Positions 13,701 through 26,300 of a stretch of DNA of 64,000 nt are shown here, one piece after another (position 1 is the stretch's first letter; each line of letters starts with the position of its first letter). This stretch comes from Prinia subflava (Eukaryota; Chordata; Aves; Passeriformes; Cisticolidae), in assembly GCF_021018805.1 (NCBI RefSeq), contig NC_086259.1, forward strand, positions 15,373,501-15,437,500, in the 5' to 3' direction. The notes beneath the pieces are model-generated. The model ran no database searches and had not been told where the DNA came from. It worked only from the letters and a program-made list of their open reading frames with translations. Position numbers and translations under genes: made by a program.

Positions 13701-14558
13701 TAAAATGAGATTCTCTAGAATTTCTGCTTAGGTTTGACAAATGTCCCCTGGTGCAGGCAGCAGTGCTGTGCCAATGCCCAGAGCAGGGATTTCCCTGCTC
13801 TGTGGGATGTACCCAGATTTGGGGGCTGCCTTTGCCACTCTGACTGCAACCTTTGCCTGTTCTCACTTTGGAGTTTGGGCTGGAATTTAAAAAGTGATCT
13901 CTACTAAGCCTTGAAAGCAGGATGGGTGTCATTAGGCAGAATGTTTTAAAACCATTTGAGTACTCTGAAAAATGAGTAAGAGGCTTTTCCACTGCGATTT
14001 GTATTAAACGTTTTAATCAATAATGTTTTTTTTTAAAAATTCATTGTTTGTTTTATACTCAATAGCAAAAACCATAACTAGGTTTTAATGCTACAAGAAA
14101 CATTTGCAATGAAGCTTAATTCCTATTTTTTTATTGTCTGGTAGAACATCACCAGTGTTTTTTGCAGTCACTCGGTGTTTCAAGTGAATCAGTTTCTGTT
14201 AGACCCTGAATTTCATATATGAACAATGGACACAAATAGGGAATACTACTTCCACTGAATTTATAGGATCTGGATTGTCTAGTCCTATATGTTAATTTGT
14301 AAGATTTCCTAGATTATAACCCTTCATTTTTCAGCTTTTTGCCCTTTGTGTTGGGGCTCCAGCATAACCAACATCCCAGACCCCTTCATATCCCCTATAA
14401 ATCAGGGTGTTTGCTGCTGACATCCCCTACCTGTCAGCTTAGGAAATATCAAACCACACCTGAACAAAGCACCCTGCAGTTCTTAATTACCGAATCTTTT
14501 CAGCTGTCAGTGTCTTTTACATGCACCACACACTTCCTCTCCTCTTGTATTAGGGTGT
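10777..14558. other. AT-rich stretch with clustered small hairpins, no gene
   Basis: No gene is recognised. Three short perfect inverted repeats cluster within 145 bp: 12964-12984 (AATCAGA / TCTGATT, 7-base loop), 13007-13025 (TGCCAAT / ATTGGCA, 5-base loop) and 13091-13108 (ACCTGA / TCAGGT, 6-base loop). A stronger one lies at 13779-13802 and is listed separately. A minus-strand open frame of 101 codons (13687-13992) overlaps that hairpin and resembles nothing I know. Confidence 0.55.
13779..13802. repeat. Perfect 11-bp-arm inverted repeat (hairpin)
   Basis: The arms CAGAGCAGGGA and TCCCTGCTCTG are exact reverse complements, separated by two T residues. The stem is GC-rich and unusual for the AT-rich surroundings. 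Allowing a two-base bulge (TG), a further CCCA/TGGG pairing extends it outward. It is too short on its own for a microRNA precursor. Confidence 0.85.
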
Positions 14559-14622
14559 AACAGAATCATGTTTGGCTTGGTAAGGACCCTAAAAATCATC
14601 TAATTCCAACCCTCCTGCCGTG
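14559..14622 (-). mobile_element. CR1 LINE 3'-end remnant, about 60 bp
   Basis: The plus strand reads ACAGAATCATG, then a TTGGCTTGGTAAGGACC-type block, then AAAAATCATCTAATTCCAACC and CCTCCTGCCGTG. This is the reverse complement of the avian CR1 3' terminus (normally ...CATGGCAGGGGGTTGGAACTAGATGATCTTTAAGGTCCCTTCCAA...ATTCTGTG, shown here only in outline). It is heavily 5'-truncated and lacks coding sequence. Confidence 0.82.
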
Positions 14623-16489
14623 TGGTGGAGGGGTAACATTTAAAATGTTTTATTTCCTTTCTTTTGTGTGTTTCTTCTGTTCAGGCTCTTCTTGCAACTT
14701 ACAGGCTGCTTTTCTAAGTTTCAGATTTATATTCGGTTTGGAGTGACCTTGTCGTTGTCTTCTCTCTCCATCTCCCCTAACCATGCATAGCAAACCTCCC
14801 TTGTGCTGGCATGGTAACATCTCTAAATGTCTCTTTTATAAATCTTTCATTCTCTTAAGCACTTCACAGTGAAGAAAATTGTCTTGCAAGCAGCCTTGCC
14901 CTCACAGTGCTCAATAAGACACTGCATGTCTGCGTACTGCCTCTGAATACCTTCACTGCAAAGCTCCAAATTGTACATTGCAGGACTTGAAAATCACTGA
15001 TTCATCTCCAGCTTAGAACCCTAATTGCCAAGATATTTAGCCCTTGTAAATTGTGCATTGGAATCCTGAGGACTGGAAATGGAAATAGGTTCCCTGATTC
15101 TGTAGCCTGTCAGTGATCCAATTTGAACCCAATTTCTAGCAAGGACGACTTCAGGAATTTATAAAGGATAGATAAGAGCACCCTACCAAATTAAATTGGA
15201 AAAGGAAGGAATTTAATGTTGATCATCTGCTTGAGGGACTTGGGATTTTGTTCACAACAAAAGTGAACTTGCCACCAAACAGATATTTATTTTAATCCAG
15301 AAAAGTTTCTTTGGGAGAGATGTCCACTGTTGGGAACAAAACCACTCCAAAGTGATTATGCCACCTTATTGCTTAGATATCCTCATATATTTCTTGTTAT
15401 TCTAGTTGAGTACTACATTCAGACAGAGGTTGCCAATAAAGTTTATTGTAGGAGCTAAGTGTCAATATCTGTAGTACCCCCCGCCTAGGGTGCTTGTAAT
15501 TAAAATGCCACAGATAGTCTGGGAGAAGCATGAAAATTTGATGGCAAATTGATTTCAGGTTCATCTTGAAATTTGTCCTCAGCTGGACTCAATACTGCTG
15601 GCAGACATTGGATGGCTTTTGTCAAAAGGGTTTGCTGGGATGAGACAGAGATGCCTTGATCTGAATATTAAATACAGTGCTCTGCTTATGACAGTTTGCT
15701 TACTGCTAACATCTTCCTTTTTATACACATTTTATTGTGTGGGGAATGTTTAGAGTGGCAGCACTCTATTTTACTTAGAAAAATACATTGCTTACAAATA
15801 TTTTGACACACTAAAGAGCTGATTTACAGTATTAGCTCCAAACCTAAACATACAGCCTCAAAACTTCTGAATTCTGCAGAAATTCTTAACGTTGAGCTGA
15901 GCCACACAAAGAAAAAGGAGTCTGGTAAGGTAATAGTCAAAATTTGTGTCAATTGTGATGTTCAAGGAAAGAAACCCCATGTAAAGTAACCCTTATTTAA
16001 AAGAAAAAAGCTTTTTCTTCTTTTCCTCAAATAGTTTCATTTATAAATAAAGTACTTGGTGAAAATACAAAATACCTTTACTGCTGTCAAGTTAAGATCT
16101 TATGGTATATCCAGTATAGGCCTTTATTCTTACAGATCTGATCTTAGCAATAATTTTTTGCTTTATTAGGTATTTAAAAAAATCTCATGAGAAGTGATTA
16201 TTTTAAATATTTTACAAAATGTGAACACTTCTGTGAGTTCACAAAATAAAGAAAAATGTTATTTATTTGGAATATGTTCTGTCTTTTAGAAGCACATCTT
16301 TTTGTTAATAGTATTCCAGAAATCTGATTTTTTTTTTTTTTTGGTAAACAATTGTGCATGTTGCTAAATCCCAGTTTTAACTTAGTTTTTACATATATTT
16401 TTATTCATAAAAAATAGACCAGATAACACTTAAATGGCTGAAGTGATAAGAAAGGGAAGATGAGAGTGGGAAAGAGCAAATTGGATGGA
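14623..16489. other. No recognised gene
   Basis: Single-copy-looking AT-rich sequence. A T15 run lies at 16328-16342. I see no exon, RNA gene or repeat body that I can name. Confidence 0.55.
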
Positions 16490-16579
16490 AGCTGACCTAG
16501 TGGGTGGCATCCCTGCCCATGGGAGGGAAACTGGAGTTTAATGATCTTTGAGGTCCCTTCCTACCAAACCATTCTGTGA
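16490..16579 (+). mobile_element. CR1 LINE 3'-end remnant, about 90 bp
   Basis: The segment runs GTGGGTGGCATCCCTGCCCA, then GGGAGGGAAACTGGAG, then AATGATCTTTGAGGTCCC and a TTCCTACCAAACCATTCTGTGA end. This is the CR1 3' untranslated end in plus orientation and is the same type of end as the minus-strand remnant about 1.9 kb to the left. It is 5'-truncated, with no coding part left. Confidence 0.88.
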
Positions 16580-18598
16580 AAGAAGTGAGAGGAAGAAATC
16601 TCACAGAATGAGGGTGGCTGCTGTGGGCTGTGGATCTCCCACCTGTGGAAGGATTAAGTGGAGTTTTATCAAGACCTCCTGAATTTTCAGCTCAGTATGT
16701 GGACCACAAAAACTGCAGCAGTATAAAATGTTGTTTAATATAACTTAAAGTTTGGTAGCACTTTAATATTTCTGTGTCTAAATGATGCAGCCTTTTGCAA
16801 AATTAAAAAAAAACGGATTTTGGGCTTAGCTGGAGGTCTTTTGCTTCTACTCCCGTTGGAAATGAGCTACTGTCATTATGATAAAAATTAGGCCTGGAGA
16901 GTGTAAATTTATCATTTTTGTTTCATTTTGCTTTTTGGAATGCCTGAACTGTTCACTCTGACCATTTGATACTCTACTCATCCTTTTCCTCCCTGCAATA
17001 TTTAAAACTAAAATAATTCTCACCTTCTGCACTGGAAGGAGACTCTCTTAGGTGCCTGAGCTCCAAACTGAAGTATCTGATCTCATTTCAAATGGTCAAT
17101 TTATTTCCTCCTTTCCTGACACAGGTGAAATTGTGTTTTTATTTCCAGCTATGATAGATTTGTTCGCTCGGTAAATATTATATGGTACAGGAGTCTTTAT
17201 TTTTTCATATAATCTTTGTTTACAAAGTCAATACAATCACTTGGAAAATATGTAGCAAACACTGCAGTATATTAGAATCTTGTGTATTGTGTTTGCTGTA
17301 GGTACAAATTCAATACAGCAACTCTCCAACAATTGACATGTCAAGTAATATATCAACTGTTGGTATATTACTTTTTGCTCATCCTATTACTGCTTATCAA
17401 AAGCAGCTCCCCACCCACACTCCCCTTCTCATTAAGAGCTGAGCAGGATCCAGCCTGGCTGATGGGAGGTGCTGTTCCTCAGGAGCCTGGGCAGAGATGT
17501 CATGTTTGGAACAGATCTGGGTCCCAATTTATTATCCGTGCAGAAATCACATAGAGGCAACACTGAATTTTTAATGAGGAAAATTATTCTCTTAATTCAC
17601 TTGGAGGAAAATTAATTTAAATGAATGGTAAACTCTTGACACTCAAAAAAATAGTTTTGCACCTATAACAACATAAATATAAGTGAAAGGGGACTTTTGC
17701 ATATTTTAAATTAACTTTGCTGTTACTTCTGCCACTGTAGTTTCCCTTCATATGTGTTTTTTAGCCTTTTCTCTCAATAATTATCTTGTGTGCTGTGCAA
17801 AATACAAGAAAAATGGATTGTAAATATGAGTTATACCAGGTGACCTTCATTCTGCTCCTGACCTGTTCGAGTGACTTTAGCCTCTCATTTTTAGCTGTGA
17901 CTGGAAAGCATGGCACCTACACGTTTATATTTTACAGAATGTTATAGATTTATAGCTGAAAACTCTTGTATGCTTAATGCTACTATTAAATATGAAGTTT
18001 TAACAGATTATCTTTTTTGGCCATCTTTCCTACCTGCTTGTTCTAAATGTTTGTCCTCTGGGTTAATCATTTAGAGGGTGTTTGTACTTTTTTTCCAAGG
18101 CACAAAGTTTTGTCAGGTGAACCAGTCTATACATGGTGATGAAAAACAGTTGTTTTGTTTGTTTTTTTTTCTGGACAGCTGGCAGGACTGTTCTTGCTTT
18201 CTTGCATTCACAGAATTACAAACTGTGAGTGCAAAGAGGTGACACTTGTTCTTGAGCTTGGACCTGAGCTGTATTTCATCTTGCTCAGTGTTACAGCCCT
18301 TTGAGAATTCAATGTATTGTGAGAAATAGGAATGATACTAATATGACGTATAGTTATTAGAGGTAAAATAGCCTTTTTTAATGTCATTGTCCTCCTTTCT
18401 TCTTCAAAACTGATGTGCAAAGTGGGCTGACATTTCTTCTAGGGAAGCTGGAACATCTGCTTGTCACCAAACTTGATTAATGCCCATAGAGGGATGGAAA
18501 TGAACATTTTGAGGACTAAGTTTTCCTGCCATCACACACCATTGAACAGTATTTGGTTGATAGCTCAGTTTCTGGAAGCTGGCTCCTATTATTTATAC

Positions 18599-18620
18599 AA
18601 CTTTATAATTATATAAAGTT
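18599..18620. repeat. Perfect 9-bp-arm inverted repeat
   Basis: AACTTTATA and TATAAAGTT are exact reverse complements around a 4-base ATTA loop. The arms are AT-only apart from one C/G pair, so cruciform formation would be easy but the biological meaning is unclear. Confidence 0.85.
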
Positions 18621-21247
18621 TATAGTTATTTTTCAGTTAAAATTAATTAATTTACTGGTTGATCCAGGTTGAAACACTTCCACTACCACCCAAGCCCATG
18701 ATTTTGCAGTATTTATTTGTTTAGGAGTTATTTAGGACAGTATTTTCTCCCAAGTCAGTCAGGAGTATTTGCATCGAAACTTCAGAAGGAAATAGAGTGA
18801 TTTGCTATTATATCTAAGGATATTTAGGTTATTTTTTAAGCTGTTACAGCTTTTCCATATATCTTCCAATTGCCTTTCAGTTCTTCATTCTAATCCCTCC
18901 CTTCTCTTTCAAATCCTATGAGAAAAATAGGAACAAAAATACCTAAAGAAAGGGTGGGATGGATGTTTAAAAACTGGCAGAATGAACAGAAAACTATTTA
19001 CTGTTTTATTGCTGTGATTAACTGATACATCAACATGAAACACAGTAATAATTTGGAAAGTCCTCCTTTCTATGGCTCTATGTTGGATACTGAGCAATAG
19101 CAAAGATCAAAAATGCTTTACAAAAGATTTTTTTTTCAGTCATGAGCTGTTATCCCCAATAAATCTTCACATTCATCCTTGTAATCACACTTGTGATATT
19201 TTCCTACAGAACAGCAATAATTAAGCTGCACTTTGAATACAATCTCATTATTCAATATACAAAGTCATTGCTATCTTTGAGCCCCTCCCTGCCTTCAAGA
19301 GCTATTACATGACCTCCAGATCTCTCTTAGACTCCATGTATTACCATTAGAAGACATCCACACTGGGAAATCACTCTGTTCCTGTTTTTGATTAATATTT
19401 TATCAGCCACAAGAGGAAATGGTATTCTTTAGCAACACTAATAAGTAATTGAGCAGATGAGATGTCCCTGCTACTTTGAAAAAGCTGTATGCAGAGGCTG
19501 TAAAGGAACAGCTTTAGATATGACATAAGATACTAAATGGAAAAGAAAAACCCCTAGAAGGTGCTGTCTAAAGTGAACAGTCAGTAAAAATATCAGCAGA
19601 AAATGAATAGTTACAACGTCATTGTTAGCAGTAGGTTGTCAGGAACGTGGTAAAAGGGTCTCTTATTCAAATTGGTGTTCAGAATATATTTTCACAGAGC
19701 TGATTGATCCATTGGCTTTAGATAAATTTTAAAGAGAGTCAATGAAAACCACATACAATAGACAGTGGGAACTGATAGTTGTTAAATAGAGAAGTTGTTC
19801 AAAGGCTTTTTCAGCTGCTAGTGGGCAGCATCAAGCAATGCACTATCAAAAAATATTTAGGGCTGGCATTTTAAATGCTTATTAAGTACTCTGGGGTTAT
19901 GTGTATGAACTGAAGGAAACTGTTGGTGTGAGCAGTTGTATTTCAGTGAATAACACACGTGACAGATCTCTTGGCATACCTGTCTCTTTTGCTGGCCCTG
20001 ATGGAAGAGTCTTCATTTAATGTTTTATTTCATTTTACAGCGTTTTTCTGGGTTCCTGGGTCAATTTTTCATGAATGGAAAAGCTAAATTTGGAAAGCCC
20101 TGTTGCATTATTGGCTCACAGACATTCTATTGATTGATGTACTTACAGAGAAACACCTGTGATGAATCATTTTATACCAAAGTAAGTGAAGTGAAGACAC
20201 AAGAAAAAGATGTCTTAGACACCTAAGATTCGCTGTTTCTTCCCCCAACAGGAATATAAGCTTCTGTGCTCTTATTGGAAAGGATATTGGAGCAAATGTT
20301 GGCAGTACAGTCATGATGATGCTGTGCTGATTTAAGATTTCTGTCATCCAGTAATTATTTTCTTTTGAAACTCTGTAGGAAACTTCCAGGTATGCGATGT
20401 TACTGTCTTTGTATATTATTGGTGCAGTCCTTTGGATGCTTATAACCAGGTATTACTTTTCAAGCTTAAATTATAAACTAGTGAGAATTTGTGTTGTCCC
20501 CAAAATAGTAGAGGAGAGGAGTATGATACTCAATAGTAAATCCATTAGTCCTTGTGGTTTCTGGAGCACTTATGCCTCAACCATGCATGAGAAGTTACTT
20601 GTTTTGAGTCTTTAAAATCTGCAGCCCTTCACTGAGATTGCAAACAAGAAACGTGAAGTAATGGATTAACTATCTTGTTACAATAATTAAATAATGTACA
20701 TAAAATATGAAGAGTTATTAAAAAACCTAGGAATTACTATTACTTTATTCCCCAAAGTGAGAGAGATGTGTCTGTGTGTATGGGGACTACTCTGTATCTT
20801 AATGCTAGGATTAATGCTAAAATGGACGTTATGAATTAATCATGGGATTTAATTTACCAGAATTATTTTTTTGGCATTGAGCCCCTGTAATTAGCATTTT
20901 AAACACGAGTGTTTTTGGTGATCTTTATGACAGTCAAAGCAAAACCTTCTGCCATTAATTTCTTCGGAATTGTTTAATAGGCAAGAACTAATTTTGCAAC
21001 TAGATTTGAAAATGAAATGGGTTTGTTTAATGTGATGGGTGATAATGACCTCCTTGAGTGTAAGTTGGTCTCATTTCTGTAAACTCATTTGGTTTAGCAT
21101 TCACTGAAAGCTTTGGACAACTTGGGCAAAAGGAGGAAAGTGTTTTTCATTTCCTTCCATGTGCTGTGCGTTCTGTGAGCTCAGACATCAACCAGTCTCC
21201 TGAAGGCAGGTCTGGAGCAGAGAATGAGGACACTAACACAGTATTTT

Positions 21248-21267
21248 GTTGACTTTAATAAGTCAAC
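21248..21267. repeat. Perfect 8-bp-arm hairpin 30 bp before the A tract
   Basis: GTTGACTT and AAGTCAAC pair exactly around the loop TAAT. It lies 30 bp to the left of the 47-base A run. A hairpin followed by a T-rich or A-rich run can resemble a terminator, but in a vertebrate genome no such role is implied. Confidence 0.8.
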
Positions 21268-21292
21268 TTGCTCTCCTTATTGTCCTTAACTC

Positions 21293-21297
<5 letters not shown>

Positions 21298-21344
<47 letters not shown>
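21298..21344 (+). repeat. Poly(A) tract, 47 bp uninterrupted
   Basis: This is a pure run of 47 A residues. It is unusual because CR1, the main avian LINE, does not make poly(A) tails, and I see no retrocopy or SINE body immediately upstream (only the small hairpin and ordinary sequence). It could be a slippage-expanded A run or an assembly artefact in length. Confidence 0.95.
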
Positions 21345-21347
<3 letters not shown>

Positions 21348-23304
21348 GAATATGTATGTAATTTCCCCCCCTAAATATTTAGCCAAAGATGGAAATCATT
21401 CATTTATCCCATATCCATCACTCTGCCCAGCTGAGATGCACTCAGCAGATTTATTTTTTCCTTTGGAATTCACCAGCTGTATGCTGTTGGCTACCAAGTG
21501 CTAGGACCTGTTATTCCTGTGGCCACTAACAGCAAGTAGATAATATATTTTCCCTTCCTCTAATAGTTAATAGAAAATGAGAGGCTGACAGGGTTATCCA
21601 AGTGAGAAATCCTGGTTTTCCATTCATTTCCCCTGGGTAAATCATACTTTGTATTATACTGGTGCACCTGAGTGCCCAGCAGTTGTAGGTCACAGTCTTC
21701 ACTTTGCCACTCCTGATTTGTTTAAAGGAAAAACAACTTGCTGGCACTCCTGGCATGGTGGAAAATATTATCCACTGCTGGGTGGGGATGTCAGCACAGT
21801 CTCAAGAACAGGAGTTTGTAATTCTAACCAGAATACACTGATTCTTTCATTTTCCCCCCACTGTGTGTCCCTTAGAGACTTGGAGATCTCTGCCTGGTTG
21901 TGAGTGAGAGCAGGGATTGGAATGGATTGAAGCAGGGCTGAGGATGCCTAAATGCTGCAAACAGAGGCCTCGAGTGCTCAGCCGTGCTCTTACACTGCTT
22001 TGCTCTGCTCCTGCTCTCTCCACTGAGCTAAGCTGTGTTTATTTTCAGCTGTTTGGAGGGTACCAGCAGTGCAAATGAGATGCTCTTTCTCGCTCTTCCA
22101 GACTTCCCTCCCTCTTAAGTTAATTTTCCTTTTATTGTAGTAATTAGAAAAGGGCTTTGATCACAAGTGTAGTCTTGCTCAGAGTTCAGAAACAAAGTTG
22201 TGCTTGGATCTTGGGGATTTGTGTGCATCCCTCAGATATAAATGGTAAACAGTGCTCCTTTACCCCTCTCTCACAAGCATGTGAGAGCTCTGACTTGCAA
22301 GCCCTTACCCTGAGACTGCAGTAATTTCATTAGCCAAAAGTGTAATTACATTATGAGAAGAAACAGCAGTCTCAGATTTCATGACCTCCTCTGTTTTCTC
22401 CCCAGTGTGCCATAATCTAGATAAGGCTAAAGTTAGGTTTGGGTTTATTTATACATTTGAAAATAATGTGATCTCTCACAGCCGTGAATTAGATACGAGG
22501 AAGAAAATTAATCAAGATAACTCACGAGTTTGATGTCTGTGCTGCTTTCAAATAACATCCTTTGTTTTTTTTTTTCATTTTACTACACCTTACCTATTTT
22601 GTCTGTCACAGTTACTGGAAGGAGAATGAACAAGAACAATAGATGGGAGAAGAATTATGCTTCTCATTGTTATGAGAAAGAATTGATTAGTTGTAGTTAA
22701 TTGGTGTGGTTTCTGAGTTGTAACTACACTACCCCGTGGTGCTACACACCAGACTATCCAATGACTGTCAGGGCTCCATGGGATATTGATGGAGAGTATT
22801 GCAGACACTTCCTCCTTCCCTTTAGCAGCTTTTAAATCTTCTACTCCTGTAGAATGTTACAATCAAATATGTAAGTATTTGCTTTTATACCAAACCTGTT
22901 GTAAAGAACATCAAATGAATGGTATTTAAAATAGAATTTTCCTAGCTTCTATTGGAAGTGTATAATCTTAGCATTTCCATAAGCATCCAAGAGGCATCCT
23001 AGAGGTGTTTGTGTGAGAGTTAGTTTGGACATCAATCTGGCAGAATCACTGTTTCCTACACAGAAGATTTTTTCATACCAAATTTGGCTTAGATTTTGAA
23101 AAGAGCAGGTCATCTATAATTGATATGAGAGTCTGTGGGAATTGTGCTTAATTGTGAAATGTTCAGTAACTGCTCTTGAAAGCTGCAAAGTACATTTTGG
23201 GTTGCTGTGAGCCAAATTTTAATGACTCTCCTGCCCCAGTGCTGCTGTCTAAAATTGAAAGTCTACCTGGGATACAGCAATTTATTTTGTCATGTGTTTT
23301 CCAC
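21345..23304. other. No recognised gene
   Basis: No exon is recognised. Open frames of up to 84 codons at 21526-21903 overlap on both strands and are within chance. A segment at 22440-22560 with several CpG and TAAT-type sites reads like a conserved non-coding element (inference only). Confidence 0.5.
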
Positions 23305-23319
23305 TGTGTGTGTATATAT

Positions 23320-23355
<36 letters not shown>
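23305..23355. repeat. Compound (TG)n(TA)n(CA)n(TA)n microsatellite
   Basis: Four dinucleotide blocks follow each other over 51 bp. The first 24 bp (23305-23328) form a perfect palindrome centred on TATATATA, so the locus can fold into a hairpin or form Z-DNA-like alternating structure. High length variability is expected. Confidence 0.97.
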
Positions 23356-26300
23356 CAGTACAAGAGGGTCTTAGATTGCTTAGTTTAGTAAGGTAAATAT
23401 AAGATCTAAAATATTCCAGTTTATATTCATCCTAATGCTTGTGGAAAAAAAAAATCCCATTTTTATTCTAGAGAATTAGAAATCAGAGACAAGATAGAGC
23501 CAGGGCTTCCAGTCTCTGTTAATTATTAATGAAAAGTACTGTGTAAATACTAAAGCAGAAAAAGTTTTAATGGCTTTGTTCCTATGCTGCAGCTGAATCA
23601 CCTGACAGAGGCAAGCTTGGCTGGGGCAGTGCTTGGTTTGGGCACCTCTCATGAAGACCTGAAATCCATTCCTTGTAGCTGAAGTGATTTTATTCAGATA
23701 TAGTGCTCAGTGCTGAATGAGGTCTGAGGGTTTATAATCAGGATTTTGGCTTTCTGTATTGGTTATTACTCTTGTTTTTGAGAGCAGAGTTACCTGCTCT
23801 AGCCAAGATCATATTTTGGTTTATTGAATGTACCCTGCCTTTTTTCCCTGAATTTTTGACAGGAGCAGATACTCTGGATTTCAAAAGCCACAGCTCATTA
23901 TGCTGTTGAAACCTTTTAAACATCTGTTTACTTCTGCTCTTTATAGATTACTGCATTTGAGATAACAACTGGCTTGCAGCAGTGAGTTCTGGGCTGCAGT
24001 CTGACAGGTAGCAGCACTACATTCAGGACATGCTTTATGTTTGTTTGAAGGAGAATGTGATCATTCTTGATAGACTTTAATTTTTAATGGGTTGAAAATA
24101 CAGATATTTCATGTCTATTTACATTTCAAATCTGAATTAATGAAGTGCAAGTTCTTGTGCACCTGCCTATAGCTCCCAGGTTTCACTAACCTGTTAAAAA
24201 TACTTTTGTTTCATCTCCAAAGCAGTGCATTGACATGCAAGTGTGAACTGAAGTGTGTGCACCAATGCTGTGACTGCACCATTGTAATGAAGATGAAATG
24301 ACTGTAATGATGACCTTTCTGTGCCTTTGTCTGTACCATGCCCTTCTCTTTAACTGAACACCTTTCAAATGAACATGTTCTGAACTCTTGAACTGTTCAT
24401 TCTGTTCACTGAGCTTATTGCTCAATCTGCAGTTTATCATTATGTGTCTCCAAAGACTTTGTGTTTCCTTATATTTGACATCTAGATGGAATTTTTCATA
24501 ACCCTTTACTAGTCATAAATTGGATTGTTAGGGGATTAAGTTAATCTTGTTTCTTTATAGTAGACTCCGATTTTTAAAGCCCTAATTTAGAGAGGTTTCT
24601 TTATTTGTTACTCTCAAATCTGCAAGAATGGAAAAAAACCCTTTATGCCATAAGATTCTGTATTGCTGGAATTATTTATTTCTGCTCATTTTGAAGTGAA
24701 TAGTACCTAAGAGGTACACTTGAAAAGTTGTTTTGTCATATTTTTCCCATATTACTATTTCTTCCTTTCTGTCTAAATAGCAACCTCTGAAAATGACCCA
24801 AAGCAGAGCCTCATCAGATAAGCAGTGTGTCAGTGAGTGGAATGCAGAAGAATGTGTATTTTTCTTGTTCCATTGGGAAGGGAAACAGGAAAAAATGTCT
24901 TACCACTTGCAGAAAATGGTTGTGGTGTCTTAGTCATAAGTTACCTTTTGGTTTCTTTATTAGAAGGTACTCCTAACAATTTATGTAGTTTTTATTAACC
25001 AATTAACAGCTCATATTAAAAATGAAATTAGGGCAACAAAAGCCTACATATTTTTAATAGTGCTTTGGATCTTTCTGTTGTCTAGTGTTAGTATTGCAGG
25101 TAATATAGTTTTATTTCATTACTTCAAAAAAGGTTTTTTTTGCAGAAAAACTAAATATTCTGTGACATAAACTGTGATAAATTCAAGCAATCAAAAATAA
25201 TTTTTGATATCCTGAGAATGATCTTGCTGCTCTGTACTGAGGTAGTGGTGCCCAGATCCTCAAAACTGGAAAATGGTGCTACCACAAACTGAGCTGTTAA
25301 AACCAGTTTATAATATGCAGAAAGCAGGATGCTTGAGGCATACATTAAGACTAAAACTTAAATATTACTTAAATACAAAGGATTATATTTAAGCAACACA
25401 CATTTATTTCTTTAACAAATAAACCTTTTTAGCCTTCCCTCTCCAAAAGGCTCAGAAATGCCAGACAGGTCGTAGAAAATGAAAAATCTTGAGTTATTCC
25501 TTGACCTCTTTTATGATCCCTCCATCCCTAAACTCCATCAATGACTTGAACTCTGACACGGAGAATGGCAAGATGTAATTCTTCATCTCAATGTCATAAG
25601 CCCCCACATTCTACTCTGGGCATTTCAGATTTTTATTTGTTCATTCAAATGTAGTTCATGTCAGCCAGTATCATACATGAAGCTTGAGGCTTTTAGAAAC
25701 TCTTAGGTTTATCTAATCCTATCTCTAGTTTTCTCTTTGGGAAAAATTTTAATGCTATTTGGGCATTATTCTGCTTATCTTCTGGTTTACTCTTTTCATT
25801 TATTGATTCATTGCTTCAGTGCTGCCCAAACCACCCAAAACCTTTGAAATTTTTTTTTTTAAAGCTGCAAATAATGAAGATTATCATTATAATTTTCTTA
25901 ACCTACTTATGCAGGTGTACCTGTGCATAGTTAGTAGAAACAATGGCAAGGGATAGGATTGCATTAGGAAATCAGGTGTGAAAGGAGGGACAGAACAACT
26001 GAGTCTGACCAGGTGAGGATAAGAAAGTGTCCCGTGTTTGTCACCAGCCATTTCAGCCTTTGTTCTAGGCCTGGAGAGGATGGGTGTGAGCAGAGACTCT
26101 GGCACTTTGTCTCCTGCCTCTTTGATGCTCTGTTAAGGTAGAGAAAGATATTACCTGCTGATGCGTTAGATACTTCATTTTTAAATGATCATAAATTTTT
26201 GCTGGCGCTTAATAAGAATGGGTTTACAGTGCAGAGGAAAAGTGAATATACTGAACCAGGAGAACGCTTAGGGAAAGGGAGGAATTATTTACAAAGAAAG

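Larger units (their letters stand above)
16580..21297. other. AT-rich stretch, no recognised gene
   Basis: No gene is recognised. The interval holds two exact hairpins listed separately (18599-18620 and 21248-21267) and a segment at about 20860-21060 rich in homeodomain-type TAAT motifs that may be conserved non-coding sequence. Confidence 0.55.
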
